The notes beneath the pieces are model-generated. The model saw nothing but the letters and a program-made list of their open reading frames with translations. It made no database searches and was not told the DNA's origin. Made by a program: the position numbers and the translations under genes. A stretch of 64,000 nt of DNA from Pseudomonadales bacterium (GTDB taxonomy: Bacteria > Pseudomonadota > Gammaproteobacteria > Pseudomonadales > Azotimanducaceae), in contig JAJEIQ010000044.1 of the NCBI GenBank assembly GCA_022827905.1, positions 23,169 through 87,168 on the forward strand, written 5' to 3'. This document shows positions 44,689-52,975 of this stretch, piece after piece (within the stretch, counting starts at the first letter, position 1; each line of letters starts with the position of its first letter).

Positions 44689-44811
44689 CGAGGGCAAGAT
44701 GCCCTCGAGCCGACCTTCGTTCGAATCGATTCCTCCAGAGCGAGGGCAAGATGCCCTCGAGCCAACCTTCGTTCGAATCGATTCCTCCAGAGCGAGGGCA
44801 TCTTGCCCTCG
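44689..44811. repeat. Three GAGGGC hairpins spaced exactly 52 bases apart
   Basis: Hairpins start at 44689, 44741 and 44793. The first two read CGAGGGCAAGATGCCCTCG and the third is in the opposite sense, CGAGGGCATCTTGCCCTCG. The 33 bases between hairpins (AGCCGACCTTCGTTCGAATC onwards, to CCAGAG) are almost identical in both intervals, so this is a tandem duplication and not a CRISPR array. The 245 bp gap holds no gene. Confidence 0.9.
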
Positions 44812-44877
44812 GCGGCGCGAAGCGCCGTGTGTCCACGCAATGGGCGACAGACCCTCTCCGCAGTTGGGTGCAACCAG

Positions 44878-45138
44878 CTAGCGATAAACGGACTGGCGCT
44901 GTCCGATCTTGAGAATCAGTACAGTCAATGCCTGCTCTGAAATGCTGTACAGGATTCGGTAGCGGCCGACACGCACCCTGAAGACGTCGTCGTACCCAGA
45001 TAGTTTCCGCACCCCGGCAGGAAGGGGGTTGGTGGCCAAAGATCTTAGGGTTGAGGCGATTCGCTCTTGGTCCGACCGTGGCAACCGGCGCAGCTGCTTC
45101 TCTGCAGAGCGGGCGATCTCGACTTCATAGTTTGCCAT
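44878..45138 (-). CDS. RelE/ParE-family toxin
   Basis: 86 residues: YEVEIARSAEKQLRRLPRSDQERI, then DDVFRVRVGRYRILYSISEQALTVLILKIGQR. This is the compact RelE/ParE fold with the conserved R-V-G-x-Y-R-I-L-Y core. RelE members cut mRNA at the ribosome; ParE members poison gyrase; which applies here is not certain. It overlaps the antitoxin gene by 14 bases, antitoxin first. Confidence 0.93.
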   Translation of the reverse strand: MANYEVEIARSAEKQLRRLPRSDQERIASTLRSLATNPLPAGVRKLSGYDDVFRVRVGRYRILYSISEQALTVLILKIGQRQSVYR

Positions 45139-45349
45139 CGAGCTTGAGTTCCGCTAGCACCTCGGCGAGTGGGCGCGTGGGTTCACGCCGGATACGCTGC
45201 ACATCCTCGATATCCTCAAGCTCTTCAAAGCGGTCCAACAGGGCTTCCTGAATGAAGTGGTTCATGATGATCCCTCTTGAGCGGCAGTAGTCCTCAATGG
45301 CCGCTTTGAGTCCACTGTCAATCCGCGCACTGATCTGCACCGTCGCCAT
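45125..45349 (-). CDS. Ribbon-helix-helix antitoxin paired with the RelE/ParE toxin
   Basis: 74 residues from ATG 45349, with AGAGG upstream; the frame is open to 45382. TVQISARIDSGLKAAIEDYCRSRGIIMNHFIQEALLDRFEEL is a ribbon-helix-helix DNA-binding region and the acidic tail (EPTRPLAEVLAELKLDG) wraps the toxin. The upstream bases 45376-45391 (GTTAGCAAAAGCTAGC) form an imperfect inverted repeat that may be its operator. Confidence 0.88.
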   Translation of the reverse strand: MATVQISARIDSGLKAAIEDYCRSRGIIMNHFIQEALLDRFEELEDIEDVQRIRREPTRPLAEVLAELKLDGKL

Positions 45350-45480
45350 CGCCAGCCTCTCAATTATGTCGATTGTTAGCAAAAGCTAGCATCTGCTATC
45401 TCGCAAAGTCAACGCTGAACAGGTCCCTGAACCCTGTGCCGCCGAGGTGTGACGGTTGCTTCGCTTCATGCCGGCGGCTG

Positions 45481-46425
45481 TCAGGCCACTCGGCGAGCCA
45501 ACCAGTCCAGGAGGAGGCGGTTGGTTTCCTCGGGTTGCTCCTGCTGGATCCAGTGGCCGCACTCCAGCGTGTGGACCTCCACATCGGGCACAAAGGTCGC
45601 AAGCCTAGGGTTTTGCTGCACCATGTCGTAGCGGCCGTAGAGCATGAGCGCGGGCTGGTCAACCCTTTCCCGCACCTCGGCGGTGGTCTCCCAGTTACGG
45701 GTGAAGTTGCGATACCAGTTGAGGCCACCGGTGAATCCCGATTGCTCGAAGGTGTCAATGAACACGGCCAACTCCGCCTCGCTCATCAACAGCCGGCCGG
45801 GGATCTCCGCCGCATCGGCTTCGGCCATATTGATGAGTGCCATGCCCGGCCCCAAGTCGCGGGGCTCGTCCCGCCACTGCCCGGTGCGGTAGAGGTTGCG
45901 CAGGAAATTGGCGGTGTTGGCCTCGAAGGCCCGGTCGGCCACGCCGGGCTGGCGATTGAAGTGGACGATGTAGAAGTCGCTGCCCGCCATGTCCTCAAAG
46001 ACCTCTATCGGATCCTTGGGCATGCGCTCAAAATAGGGCACGCTCAAGTTCGCCACCGCCCGCACCCGGCTCGGATGCAGCAGGGCCAGGTTCCACACCA
46101 CCATGGACCCCCAATCGTGGCCAACGAACACGGCGTCGCGATGGCCGAAGTGGTCGAGCAAGCCCACGACATCGCCGCAAAGGTGATGGATGTCGTAATC
46201 CTCCACCGGCTCCGGGCGGCTTGAGCGCCCATAGCCCCGCTGGTTCGGCACGATGACGTGGTGCCCGGCCTCAACCAGCGGCGCAATCTGATGACGCCAG
46301 GAGTAGGCGCACTCCGGCCACCCATGGCACAGCACGATGGGGCTTCCTCCCGGGTCGCCCGCGCTGAAAACCTCAAGGGTGACGCCGTTGACGTCGATGA
46401 ATTCGGCGCTCTGAAATGGATCCAC
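45481..46425 (-). CDS. Alpha/beta hydrolase, epoxide hydrolase-like
   Basis: 314 residues from a GTG at 46425, chosen because AGGAG lies seven bases before it; an ATG at 46458 is possible. HGWPECAYSW gives the oxyanion site, VGHDWGSMV the nucleophile Asp104, and a C-terminal ECGHWIQQEQPEE the catalytic His. NWYRNF has a Tyr that fits the epoxide-opening pair. It probably opens an epoxide to a diol, which could follow the oxygenases in this window. It stands alone between two toxin-antitoxin pairs. Confidence 0.88.
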   Translation of the reverse strand: MDPFQSAEFIDVNGVTLEVFSAGDPGGSPIVLCHGWPECAYSWRHQIAPLVEAGHHVIVPNQRGYGRSSRPEPVEDYDIHHLCGDVVGLLDHFGHRDAVFVGHDWGSMVVWNLALLHPSRVRAVANLSVPYFERMPKDPIEVFEDMAGSDFYIVHFNRQPGVADRAFEANTANFLRNLYRTGQWRDEPRDLGPGMALINMAEADAAEIPGRLLMSEAELAVFIDTFEQSGFTGGLNWYRNFTRNWETTAEVRERVDQPALMLYGRYDMVQQNPRLATFVPDVEVHTLECGHWIQQEQPEETNRLLLDWLARRVA

Positions 46426-46538
46426 TCGATGACTCCTATACCTGACAAAGCGCATCATGGTAGCTCAGCGGCCAGTTCGTCACTACCCGACGAAGGGTCA
46501 GGCCGGAGGGGGTCCATACTGAATCCATATGTGCTACG

Positions 46539-46554
46539 ATTTGTGTACACAAAT
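46539..46554. promoter_or_regulatory. Perfect 16-base palindrome, likely toxin-antitoxin operator
   Basis: ATTTGTGTACACAAAT is a perfect palindrome ending 14 bases before the antitoxin ATG. Autoregulation by the antitoxin is usual for such pairs, so this is the probable operator. It would overlap the ribosome-site region and possibly the promoter. Confidence 0.7.
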
Positions 46555-46568
46555 TATGAGGCAGTCCG

Positions 46569-46901
46569 ATGGCCCTTCCCGCTTCGTTCAGCGTTCGCGA
46601 TCTCCGGCAGCGGTCTGGCGAATTGCTTCGCAACGCTGAGAATGGACAGTTGGCGATGATCACCAAGCACGGGCGGCCAACCATCTTGGCCGTTCCATTT
46701 GATGACCGTCTCCTTGAGGCGGGTGTGCATCGGGCGCTGGCACTGCATCTCTTCGAACAAGGCCAACTCACCTTGGCGCAAGCAGCCAAGGTGGCCAGCG
46801 TGAGTGTTGAGGACTTCATGCAAGTGCTTGGCGAAGCGGGCGTGACGGCAGTGGACTACCCGCCGTCGGAGCTTGAGGACGACTTGCGCACAGCCTTGTG
46901 A
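46569..46901 (+). CDS. Antitoxin: Phd-like N-terminus joined to UPF0175-like domain
   Basis: 110 residues. The first 50 (FSVRDLRQRSGELLRNAENGQLAMITKHGRPTILAVPFDD) look like a Phd/YefM antitoxin; the rest (ALALHLFEQGQLTLAQAAKVASVSVEDFMQVLGEAGV) matches UPF0175 proteins, the usual partners of DUF3368 toxins. Its TGA overlaps the GTG of the toxin gene. The joining of the two domains in one protein is less common than either alone. Confidence 0.85.
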   Translation: MALPASFSVRDLRQRSGELLRNAENGQLAMITKHGRPTILAVPFDDRLLEAGVHRALALHLFEQGQLTLAQAAKVASVSVEDFMQVLGEAGVTAVDYPPSELEDDLRTAL

Positions 46902-47446
46902 GCGCCCCCAATGACCGCCAAGCCAGCGCAGGCGGACAGTCCAATCCTGCTGAGGAAAGACCCTTCATCGCTGATGCCGGCCCATTGATCGCGATGGCGA
47001 GAGTTGATCAACTGCATCTGCTTCGGCGCCTACATGGCCGGGGCATGATTCCACCAGCCGTCCATCGGGAAATTGAACTAGGCTCTGGCCGGCCTGGCGC
47101 CGTGGCAATCGGGCAGGCGCTTGAAGCAGGCTGGATTCGAGTTGTCCCGCTCGCCGACGAAGCGCAGGCCTCAAGCCTTGCCCGTATTGTGGACTCTGGC
47201 GAAGCTGAGGCCATCGCCTTGGGCCTGCAACAGGATGCGCGATTCCTCCTGATTGACGACGCCAAGGGCAGAAAGGCGGCGCGGCGCGCAGGCCTGCCCC
47301 TGGTGGGCGTGGCGGGCGTCCTGCTCGCGGCGAAGGCGCAGGGCCACTTGGCCACCGTGAGCCCGGTCATGGAAGAACTGGCCAGCGTCGGCTACCGCCT
47401 GTCCCCTAGGCTCATGGACGGCGTGCGGCGCAGTGCAGGCGAATGA
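46898..47446 (+). CDS. DUF3368-type PIN-domain toxin
   Basis: 182 residues from a GTG at 46898 that overlaps the antitoxin stop. The acidic PIN residues are seen in IADAGPLIAM, DSGEAEAIALG and LLIDDAKGRKAA, followed by GVAGVLLAAKAQG, the DUF3368 pattern. PIN toxins are metal-dependent RNases. The first 20 residues are polar and poorly conserved in appearance, so the true start may be slightly downstream. Confidence 0.85.
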   Translation: MSAPNDRQASAGGQSNPAEERPFIADAGPLIAMARVDQLHLLRRLHGRGMIPPAVHREIELGSGRPGAVAIGQALEAGWIRVVPLADEAQASSLARIVDSGEAEAIALGLQQDARFLLIDDAKGRKAARRAGLPLVGVAGVLLAAKAQGHLATVSPVMEELASVGYRLSPRLMDGVRRSAGE

Positions 47447-47520
47447 GCCGCTAGGCAGAGTAAGATGACCCCAACCATTCGTGCCAGTGACCGATTAACC
47501 AACCCCGCTCCATAGCCCAG

Positions 47521-50478
47521 ATGCCCACGCCCTCAGCCGCAACTCCCACGCCTGGCATCCGCGTCCTCGTGCGCGATGCGGAGTGGATTGTTCGGCGCGT
47601 TGACCACGCTCCGGGCGGTTACCAGATCACTTGCGAAGGCGCATCCGAACTGGTGCGCGGCCGGGAGGCCGTATTCCTCACCGCGCTTGAACCCAAGATC
47701 AAGGTGGTCGATCCCGCCGAAACGGAGCTGGTCGCTGACCACTCGGCGCAGTTCGCGGACAGTTTGCTCTACATGGAGAGCCAACTGCGCCAAGCCGTCC
47801 CCAACGATGGCGAAATACACGTCGGCCACACCGCCGCCATGGATGTTGTTCCGTACCAGCTTGAGCCAGCCCGCCTCGCGCTTGGGCGGCCCCGGCAGCG
47901 GATTCTCATCGCCGATGCCGTGGGCCTGGGCAAGACCTTGGAAGCCGGCATTCTCGTCAGTGAACTCATCGCCCGAGGACGCGGGCGGCGCATTCTGGTG
48001 CTGGTGGTCAAGAGCATGCTCGCGCAATTCCAAAAGGAGTTCTGGAGCCGCTTCGCCATCCCGCTCACACGGCTCGACTCCGTCGGCATCCAGCGTGTGC
48101 GCAGCCGCATTCCCACCAACCACAACCCTTTCTACTACTACGACAAGTCGATCATCTCCATCGACACGCTCAAGCAGGATGCCGAGTACCGCACCTATCT
48201 GGAACAGGCCCGCTGGGACATCATCGTCATCGACGAGGCCCACAACGTGGCCGACCGCGGCACATCCTCATTGCGCAGCCGCCTCGCCAAACGCCTGGCC
48301 AAATGCTCGGACACTCTCATCATGCTTTCCGCAACGCCGCACGATGGCCGGGCGCGGAGCTTCGCAAGTCTAGTGAACATGCTGGATGCGACCGCGATTG
48401 CGGATCCCAACGACTACACCAAGCAGGACTTCCGCCCCGGCCTCGTCATCCGCCGCTTCAAGAAGGATGTGCAGGGGCAGGTGCGGGATGCGTTCAGGGA
48501 CCGGGAGGTGTATGCGCAGAGTTTCGCCGCATCGTTCACCGAAGAAATAGCCTACGGTGCCTTGCTGAGTGTCCCGGCCGCCGCGCATCGCGGATCCGTC
48601 GAGGGCAAGATGCCCTCGCTCCAGCGGGGTGCCGTGAATCGCGACCTCTTTCACGTCACGCTGGAGAAGGCGCTCTTTTCCAGCCCAGCAGCCTGCTTGG
48701 AGACCGTGGAGGAACGCCTCAAGCGGCTACATCGGGAAGCCGACAATGGCGATGCCGCTGGGCCCCTTGCGGCGGAAATTGCCGCCTTGAAGGAACTTCG
48801 CGAGGCGCTGGAGATGATCACGCCAGAGGACTACGCCAAATACCAAGCCCTGCTCGCCGCCATCCAAGACGGCCAGCCGTTCCGTTGGACCCCCGACACC
48901 GCCGAAGACCGCCTCGTCATCTTCAGCGAACGCATTGCCACGTTGAATTGGCTCCGAACCCATCTGACCAAGGACCTCGCTCTCAAGCCGAACCAGATCG
49001 ACATCCTGCACGGTGGCTTGAGCGACGTTGATCAGCAGCGAGTGGTGGAGGACTTCGGCAACGCGGTGCGTCCGATTCGCCTACTCCTATGCTCCGACGT
49101 CGCCGCCGAAGGCATCAATCTGCACTACCAATGCCATCGCCTCATCCACTTCGACATGCCTTGGTCACTGATGGTCTTCCAGCAGCGCAACGGCCGGGTG
49201 GACCGCTACGGCCAGACCGCCACGCCGCAAATTGTCTATCTCGTCACCTTGAGCGCCAACCCCACCATTCGAGGCGATGCACGCATCCTGGAAGTGCTGA
49301 TCGAGAAGGATGAGCAAGCCTACAAGAACATCGGCGACCCATCCGTGTTCATGGGTGTGCATGATGCCGCCGAGGAAGAGCGGATCACCGAAACCGCAAT
49401 TGCCCGCGGCGAAACCGCCGAGGCGTTCAACCGCCGCCTGCAACCCAAATCCAACGAAGGCGACAACCTATTGGCCCTGTTCCTGCAGGGGACCGGGGAG
49501 GCGATGGAGCGCGAGACGCCCGTCACGCCGCCGCCGCCCATGTCGCTGTTCCGCAGCGACCTGCACTACTGCGAAGCGGCCTTGCACCGGCTGCGCACAC
49601 AACGCGACCAAGCCCTGGATGGGCAAGCGCCATTCCCCGGCGCCCGATTGCGCTTCACGGTGGATGCGGACACCAAAACGCTCACTTTGGACGCCCCGGA
49701 AGACCTCGTGGCACGGTACAGCTACCTACCGCCAGAGGTGCTGCCCGACAGCCGCCGCTTGGCGCTCACCACCAGCGTCACCCGCATGGCCGAAGCCATT
49801 GCCGAAAGCCGACGGGCGGAGGCGAATTGGCCGCGGCTGCACTACCTGTGGCGCTTGAGCCCGGTGGTCGAGTGGCTGAACGACCGCATGCTCGGGGCAT
49901 TCGGCCGCTCCGAGGCCCCCGTCCTAAGCGGCGTCCCCGGCCTCGCCGTCGATGAATGCGTGTTCGTGCTCTCCGGCTTGGTGCCCAACCTCAAGGGCCA
50001 TCCGTTGGTGTACGAGTGGGTGGCGCTTTCGTTTCTGGCTGGGCAATTCTCAGAAGCCCTCTCCTTCGAGGCCATCGTGGAGCGCACTGGCCTGGGGCGG
50101 CGCGAGACACCAAACCGCGAGCAGCCATTGGACTTAGACAGCCTCAGCACCTTGCTGCCGGAAGCCGTGGCACACGCTCGGCAGCACTTCCTTCAACGGC
50201 GAAACGCCTTCGAGGAGGCGATCAACGCCCAGCTCGAAGAGGAAGTCGCCGCCTTGGACGCCTTTAAGGAACGGCGTCTCAGGCAACTCGAATTGAACCT
50301 CGCCCAACCCGACCAGCCAGGGCCAGTCAAGCCCCAACGCCAAGATCAGGCTGGCCACGAAGTTGAAGAAGTGTACGACGAGTACCTCAAGTGGATCGAG
50401 GACACCATGACCACGGAACCCTCGCCTTGGGTAAAGGTAATCTGCGCAATGACGCCGTTGGCGGATTCCTCGGCTTGA
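47521..50478 (+). CDS. SNF2/RapA-type helicase of a DISARM-like or restriction-like system (DrmD-like)
   Basis: 985 residues. Superfamily 2 motifs: Walker A DAVGLGKTLEAG (residues 132-143), DEAH at 238-241 (VIDEAHNVAD), LSATPHDGR, and motif VI QQRNGRVDRYGQ near residue 555. Two RecA domains are followed by a long C-terminal part. It resembles the helicases that pair with large Eco57I-like methylases, including DrmD of class 1 DISARM. A GAGGGC hairpin repeat lies in frame at 48600-48618 (EGKMPSL), and another begins in the stop codon. The methylase partner is 4.2 kb downstream beyond an IS and an AIPR gene. Confidence 0.85.
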   Translation: MPTPSAATPTPGIRVLVRDAEWIVRRVDHAPGGYQITCEGASELVRGREAVFLTALEPKIKVVDPAETELVADHSAQFADSLLYMESQLRQAVPNDGEIHVGHTAAMDVVPYQLEPARLALGRPRQRILIADAVGLGKTLEAGILVSELIARGRGRRILVLVVKSMLAQFQKEFWSRFAIPLTRLDSVGIQRVRSRIPTNHNPFYYYDKSIISIDTLKQDAEYRTYLEQARWDIIVIDEAHNVADRGTSSLRSRLAKRLAKCSDTLIMLSATPHDGRARSFASLVNMLDATAIADPNDYTKQDFRPGLVIRRFKKDVQGQVRDAFRDREVYAQSFAASFTEEIAYGALLSVPAAAHRGSVEGKMPSLQRGAVNRDLFHVTLEKALFSSPAACLETVEERLKRLHREADNGDAAGPLAAEIAALKELREALEMITPEDYAKYQALLAAIQDGQPFRWTPDTAEDRLVIFSERIATLNWLRTHLTKDLALKPNQIDILHGGLSDVDQQRVVEDFGNAVRPIRLLLCSDVAAEGINLHYQCHRLIHFDMPWSLMVFQQRNGRVDRYGQTATPQIVYLVTLSANPTIRGDARILEVLIEKDEQAYKNIGDPSVFMGVHDAAEEERITETAIARGETAEAFNRRLQPKSNEGDNLLALFLQGTGEAMERETPVTPPPPMSLFRSDLHYCEAALHRLRTQRDQALDGQAPFPGARLRFTVDADTKTLTLDAPEDLVARYSYLPPEVLPDSRRLALTTSVTRMAEAIAESRRAEANWPRLHYLWRLSPVVEWLNDRMLGAFGRSEAPVLSGVPGLAVDECVFVLSGLVPNLKGHPLVYEWVALSFLAGQFSEALSFEAIVERTGLGRRETPNREQPLDLDSLSTLLPEAVAHARQHFLQRRNAFEEAINAQLEEEVAALDAFKERRLRQLELNLAQPDQPGPVKPQRQDQAGHEVEEVYDEYLKWIEDTMTTEPSPWVKVICAMTPLADSSA
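48600..48618. repeat. GAGGGC hairpin repeat inside the helicase coding sequence
   Basis: CGAGGGCAAGATGCCCTCG, identical to the hairpins at 44.7 kb, encodes V-EGKMPS-L in the helicase frame near residue 360-367. The reading frame is kept. The flanking bases (CATCGCGGATCCGT and CTCCAGCGGGGT) look like the arms that accompany the repeat elsewhere. Confidence 0.9.
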
Positions 50479-50493
50479 GGGCGTCCCGCCCTC
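50477..50493. repeat. GAGGGC hairpin repeat at the helicase stop codon
   Basis: GAGGGCGTCCCGCCCTC, a 7 bp stem with loop TCC (the reverse form of the GGA-loop type), starts within the helicase TGA (50476-50478). It could act as a terminator and lies just before the IS1595-like promoter. Confidence 0.75.
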
Positions 50494-50525
50494 ACCTTAA
50501 ATCCGCCGGGGATTATAAAGATGTG

Positions 50526-50554
50526 TTGACAAGCGGGGCGGGTTAGGGCATACT
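50526..50554 (+). promoter_or_regulatory. Sigma-70 promoter of the transposase gene
   Basis: TTGACA (50526-50531), 17 bases, CATACT (50549-50554), then 28 bases to the transposase ATG. The -35 is perfect and spacing ideal. Confidence 0.75.
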
Positions 50555-50582
50555 TTCCCTCAAGTTCAACGGAGCCAAAACC

Positions 50583-51524
50583 ATGCCCGCGAAGCGCAAA
50601 GCAGACACTCTCAGCCTCTTCGATTTGACGCAACGCTATCCTACGAAGCAATCGGTAATCGACTACCTTGAGCGCATCCGATGGGGCGACACTCCGCACT
50701 GCACCAAATGCGGCGGAACCGACCGCATCAAGGCCCAAGCCAAGCATCCGGGCCGCTATTGGTGCGGCGACTGCCGCAGCTACTTCACGGCATGGACGGG
50801 CACTCCGTTGGAGGATGCGAAGGTTGACCCGCGCAAGTGGATATTCGCGGCCTACCTGCTGATGACGGCCCGCAAGGGCATCAGCGCCATGCAGCTCAAG
50901 CACGAACTGTCAGTGTCCTACCCCACGGCTTGGTACATGCTGCACCGGCTTCGCCTTGGGTGCGGCGGCAAGCTGGAAGCCTTGGGCGGAACCGTGGAGG
51001 TTGACGAAACCTACGTCGGGGGAAAGGAAGGCAACAAGCACAAAGGCAAGCGGCTCGATGTTGGCGGCGGGTCAGGCGGCAAAGAGGCTGTTGTTGGCAT
51101 CAGGGAGCGCGGCGGCAAGGTGGTTGCCAAGGCCGTTGAGCGCACCGACAGCGCAACGCTGGTTCCCTTCGTTGAGGACAACGTTGAACCCGGCTCCAAG
51201 GTGTACACGGATGATGCCGCCGCCTACAAGCCGCTTCCCAACATCATCAACCAGTATGAGCACGACACCGTTGCTCACGGCGCTGGTGAGTACGTTCGGG
51301 GGGAAGTCCACACCAACAGCATTGAGGCTGTTTGGGCCGTCCTGAAGCGCGGCTATCATGGCATCTACCACGGCTGGAGCAAGAAGCACATGCGGGCCTA
51401 CGTTGACGAGTTCACCTTTCGGCTCAACGAAGGGAACTGCGAGATCGACACGTCGCAGCGGCTTGATTCGCTGTTCCGCGGCTTGGTCGGCAAGACGATC
51501 ACCTACCGGGAGTTGACGGCATGA
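50583..51524 (+). CDS. IS1595-family transposase
   Basis: 313 residues. An N-terminal zinc ribbon (CTKCGG, then YWCGDC) is followed by the ISXO2-like DDE domain: GGTVEVDETYVGGKEG with the first Asp, VYTDDAAAYKPL with the second, and HTNSIEAVWAVLKRGYHGIYHGWS with the Asn/Glu region and the K-R-G-x-x-G-x-x-H signature. The protein appears intact, so the element may still be active. The stop overlaps the ATG of a small gene. Confidence 0.95.
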   Translation: MPAKRKADTLSLFDLTQRYPTKQSVIDYLERIRWGDTPHCTKCGGTDRIKAQAKHPGRYWCGDCRSYFTAWTGTPLEDAKVDPRKWIFAAYLLMTARKGISAMQLKHELSVSYPTAWYMLHRLRLGCGGKLEALGGTVEVDETYVGGKEGNKHKGKRLDVGGGSGGKEAVVGIRERGGKVVAKAVERTDSATLVPFVEDNVEPGSKVYTDDAAAYKPLPNIINQYEHDTVAHGAGEYVRGEVHTNSIEAVWAVLKRGYHGIYHGWSKKHMRAYVDEFTFRLNEGNCEIDTSQRLDSLFRGLVGKTITYRELTA

Positions 51525-51652
51525 GCGAGGAAAGGGAAGCTAGGGAGCCTACCGAAGAGGAACAAGCGGATATCGACGAGGCAACCCGCATGCTGCTAGG
51601 CATGGGGAAGCCTCGTGAGGAACAAGAGGACGGGGAAGCCATCCCCGCCTAA
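51521..51652 (+). CDS. Small acidic protein coupled to the transposase gene
   Basis: 43 residues, MSEEREAREPTEEEQADIDE to EAIPA. Its ATG overlaps the transposase TGA (ATGA at 51521-51524), a typical translational coupling. It is strongly acidic, which fits a small regulatory or passenger partner in the IS; no function is recognised. Confidence 0.6.
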   Translation: MSEEREAREPTEEEQADIDEATRMLLGMGKPREEQEDGEAIPA

Positions 51653-51746
51653 CCGAAACTCTGAGGAAGGTTGCCGCCAGACTCAGAGAAAAGCGCTCAG
51701 GAACGCCCCAGTTGGTACTGATACTAACCGGAGCGTTTTGTTATGT

Positions 51747-52037
51747 CTATTCCAATTTCCGGGCGACGCTTTCTAAGCGATGGGCGAGCATCCGCAATTC
51801 TTGAGGACGGAGTGCTAAGAGTATTTGACTGTCGCCATCCTCAACCGGAGGATCAGCCGATATTGGTACTGCGGCTGACCCCTCATGTGGACGTAGTGCC
51901 AGTAATACCGTGCGGCCAGCATGTTCCGGTCCCAATTCGGGAATCGGCTTGATGACATGAACCGTGGCATCACGCAAACACCTAACGGGTGTAGGGTGCC
52001 AATTGCCGGGTTCTGTTCTGTAAATCTCATGTGCCAT
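51747..52037 (-). CDS. Hypothetical protein downstream of the secreted protein gene
   Basis: 96 residues starting four bases after the stop of the secreted-protein gene on the same strand, with AGAGGG upstream. It contains two similar segments, VLLALRPHEG and ILLALRPQEL, and ends in a helix (RMLAHRLESVARKLE). No family recognised. An opposing open frame (51743-51952) covers the same bases, so this is a weak call. The remaining bases 51653-51746 show no gene. Confidence 0.4.
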   Translation of the reverse strand: MAHEIYRTEPGNWHPTPVRCLRDATVHVIKPIPELGPEHAGRTVLLALRPHEGSAAVPISADPPVEDGDSQILLALRPQELRMLAHRLESVARKLE

Positions 52038-52040
52038 GCG

Positions 52041-52694
52041 TCAATGGCCCTCTAGGAAGGGCACGGCCTCAGCGTCTCTCGGCGCGCCAACGCTGGATGC
52101 CGAGTTGGATGGCAACCCCTTGCACTTGGCCTTGAAGTCGTCCCAAGCGTCATCGAAGCCGTAGCTTGGAATGCTTACCAGATAGGCAGGGAAGCTGGCG
52201 CTTCTGTCGGAGAAAAGCCAAACCGATGCGGTGTTGCGATCTTCGGGGCTGCCGTCAGACTTGGTGTAGCGGCGGTTGCCGACTGCGTTGGTGTAGATGC
52301 GCGCTGCAACGTCCATGACCAATCGCTGATCGCGGATGGTTCTGCCGTCAATTCGTATCGCGCTGTGCGGGGAAAGACGCCAACTTGCATCAATGCGCAT
52401 TTGGCCAAATTGCTCAAAGCCACTCTCGCGCGCATCCTCACTCAACCAACTTGACAGATACGCATGGTCGCTGTTCCTGCATTGAAAGCTCAAATCCAAT
52501 TGAGCCCAATAGTTGTGCGATGGGTTGCTCCCGACGTCATAGCTAATGTTCCGCCGTGAGTACGAAAGCTCGTAGCCGTAGCTCGTTCGCTCCACGTCCC
52601 ATTCATGGCCACCCTTGGGACTGACTTGGGCGCTGGCATAGGCGGCTATGCCAACCGTGACGGCCAATACGGCCAAAGATATCGAATTCCTCAT
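52041..52694 (-). CDS. Hypothetical exported protein
   Basis: 217 residues from ATG 52694, which has GAGG upstream and begins a signal peptide (MRNSISLAVLAVTVGIAAYASA); the frame runs on to 52823 without a better start. The mature part is rich in Ser, Tyr and Asp (YGYELSYSRRNISYDVGSNP) with a beta-rich look and two Cys. No family recognised. It lies between the IS and the AIPR gene on the opposite strand and may be cargo unrelated to defence. Confidence 0.65.
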   Translation of the reverse strand: MRNSISLAVLAVTVGIAAYASAQVSPKGGHEWDVERTSYGYELSYSRRNISYDVGSNPSHNYWAQLDLSFQCRNSDHAYLSSWLSEDARESGFEQFGQMRIDASWRLSPHSAIRIDGRTIRDQRLVMDVAARIYTNAVGNRRYTKSDGSPEDRNTASVWLFSDRSASFPAYLVSIPSYGFDDAWDDFKAKCKGLPSNSASSVGAPRDAEAVPFLEGH

Positions 52695-52975
52695 GCCCAA
52701 TCCTCGGTAGATGCCCTTGCCCCGGCACCCGTAGTGCCGGGCCGTTGCTATCATCCCAGAGTGATTGAGAGTCTCGCCTATTGGCGCAAGCGCGTATTCA
52801 GCGAGCGACCCGACTGCGGGCACTCTGAGATTGATAGCGGTAGGAAGCTTAGGTGCGGACCGGCGGGCTTGTCAACACTTCTTTACAATTCCCAATCCGC
52901 CGGTGTGACGAGCGCAGCGCCCGGTGTTATCGTGCATGGCGACACGAGAAACGAGATCCGCTCCCCAAGCCAGCC

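Larger units (their letters stand above)
50526..51652 (+). mobile_element. IS1595-family (ISXO2-like) insertion sequence, core region
   Basis: Extends from the transposase promoter to the end of a coupled small gene. Terminal inverted repeats and target duplications could not be identified by eye, so the true ends lie somewhere in about 50494-50526 and 51653-51745. It sits between the helicase gene and the AIPR/methylase genes and probably interrupted an operon. Confidence 0.7.

Noticed and set aside
44689..44811. CRISPR array
   Set aside because: Three hairpin repeats at regular spacing, but the intervening sequences are nearly identical to each other, so they are tandem duplications and not spacers; no cas genes in the window.
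51743..51952. 69-residue plus-strand frame after the IS
   Set aside because: Overlaps the minus-strand hypothetical gene, which has a better ribosome site and sits close behind another gene; neither is certain.
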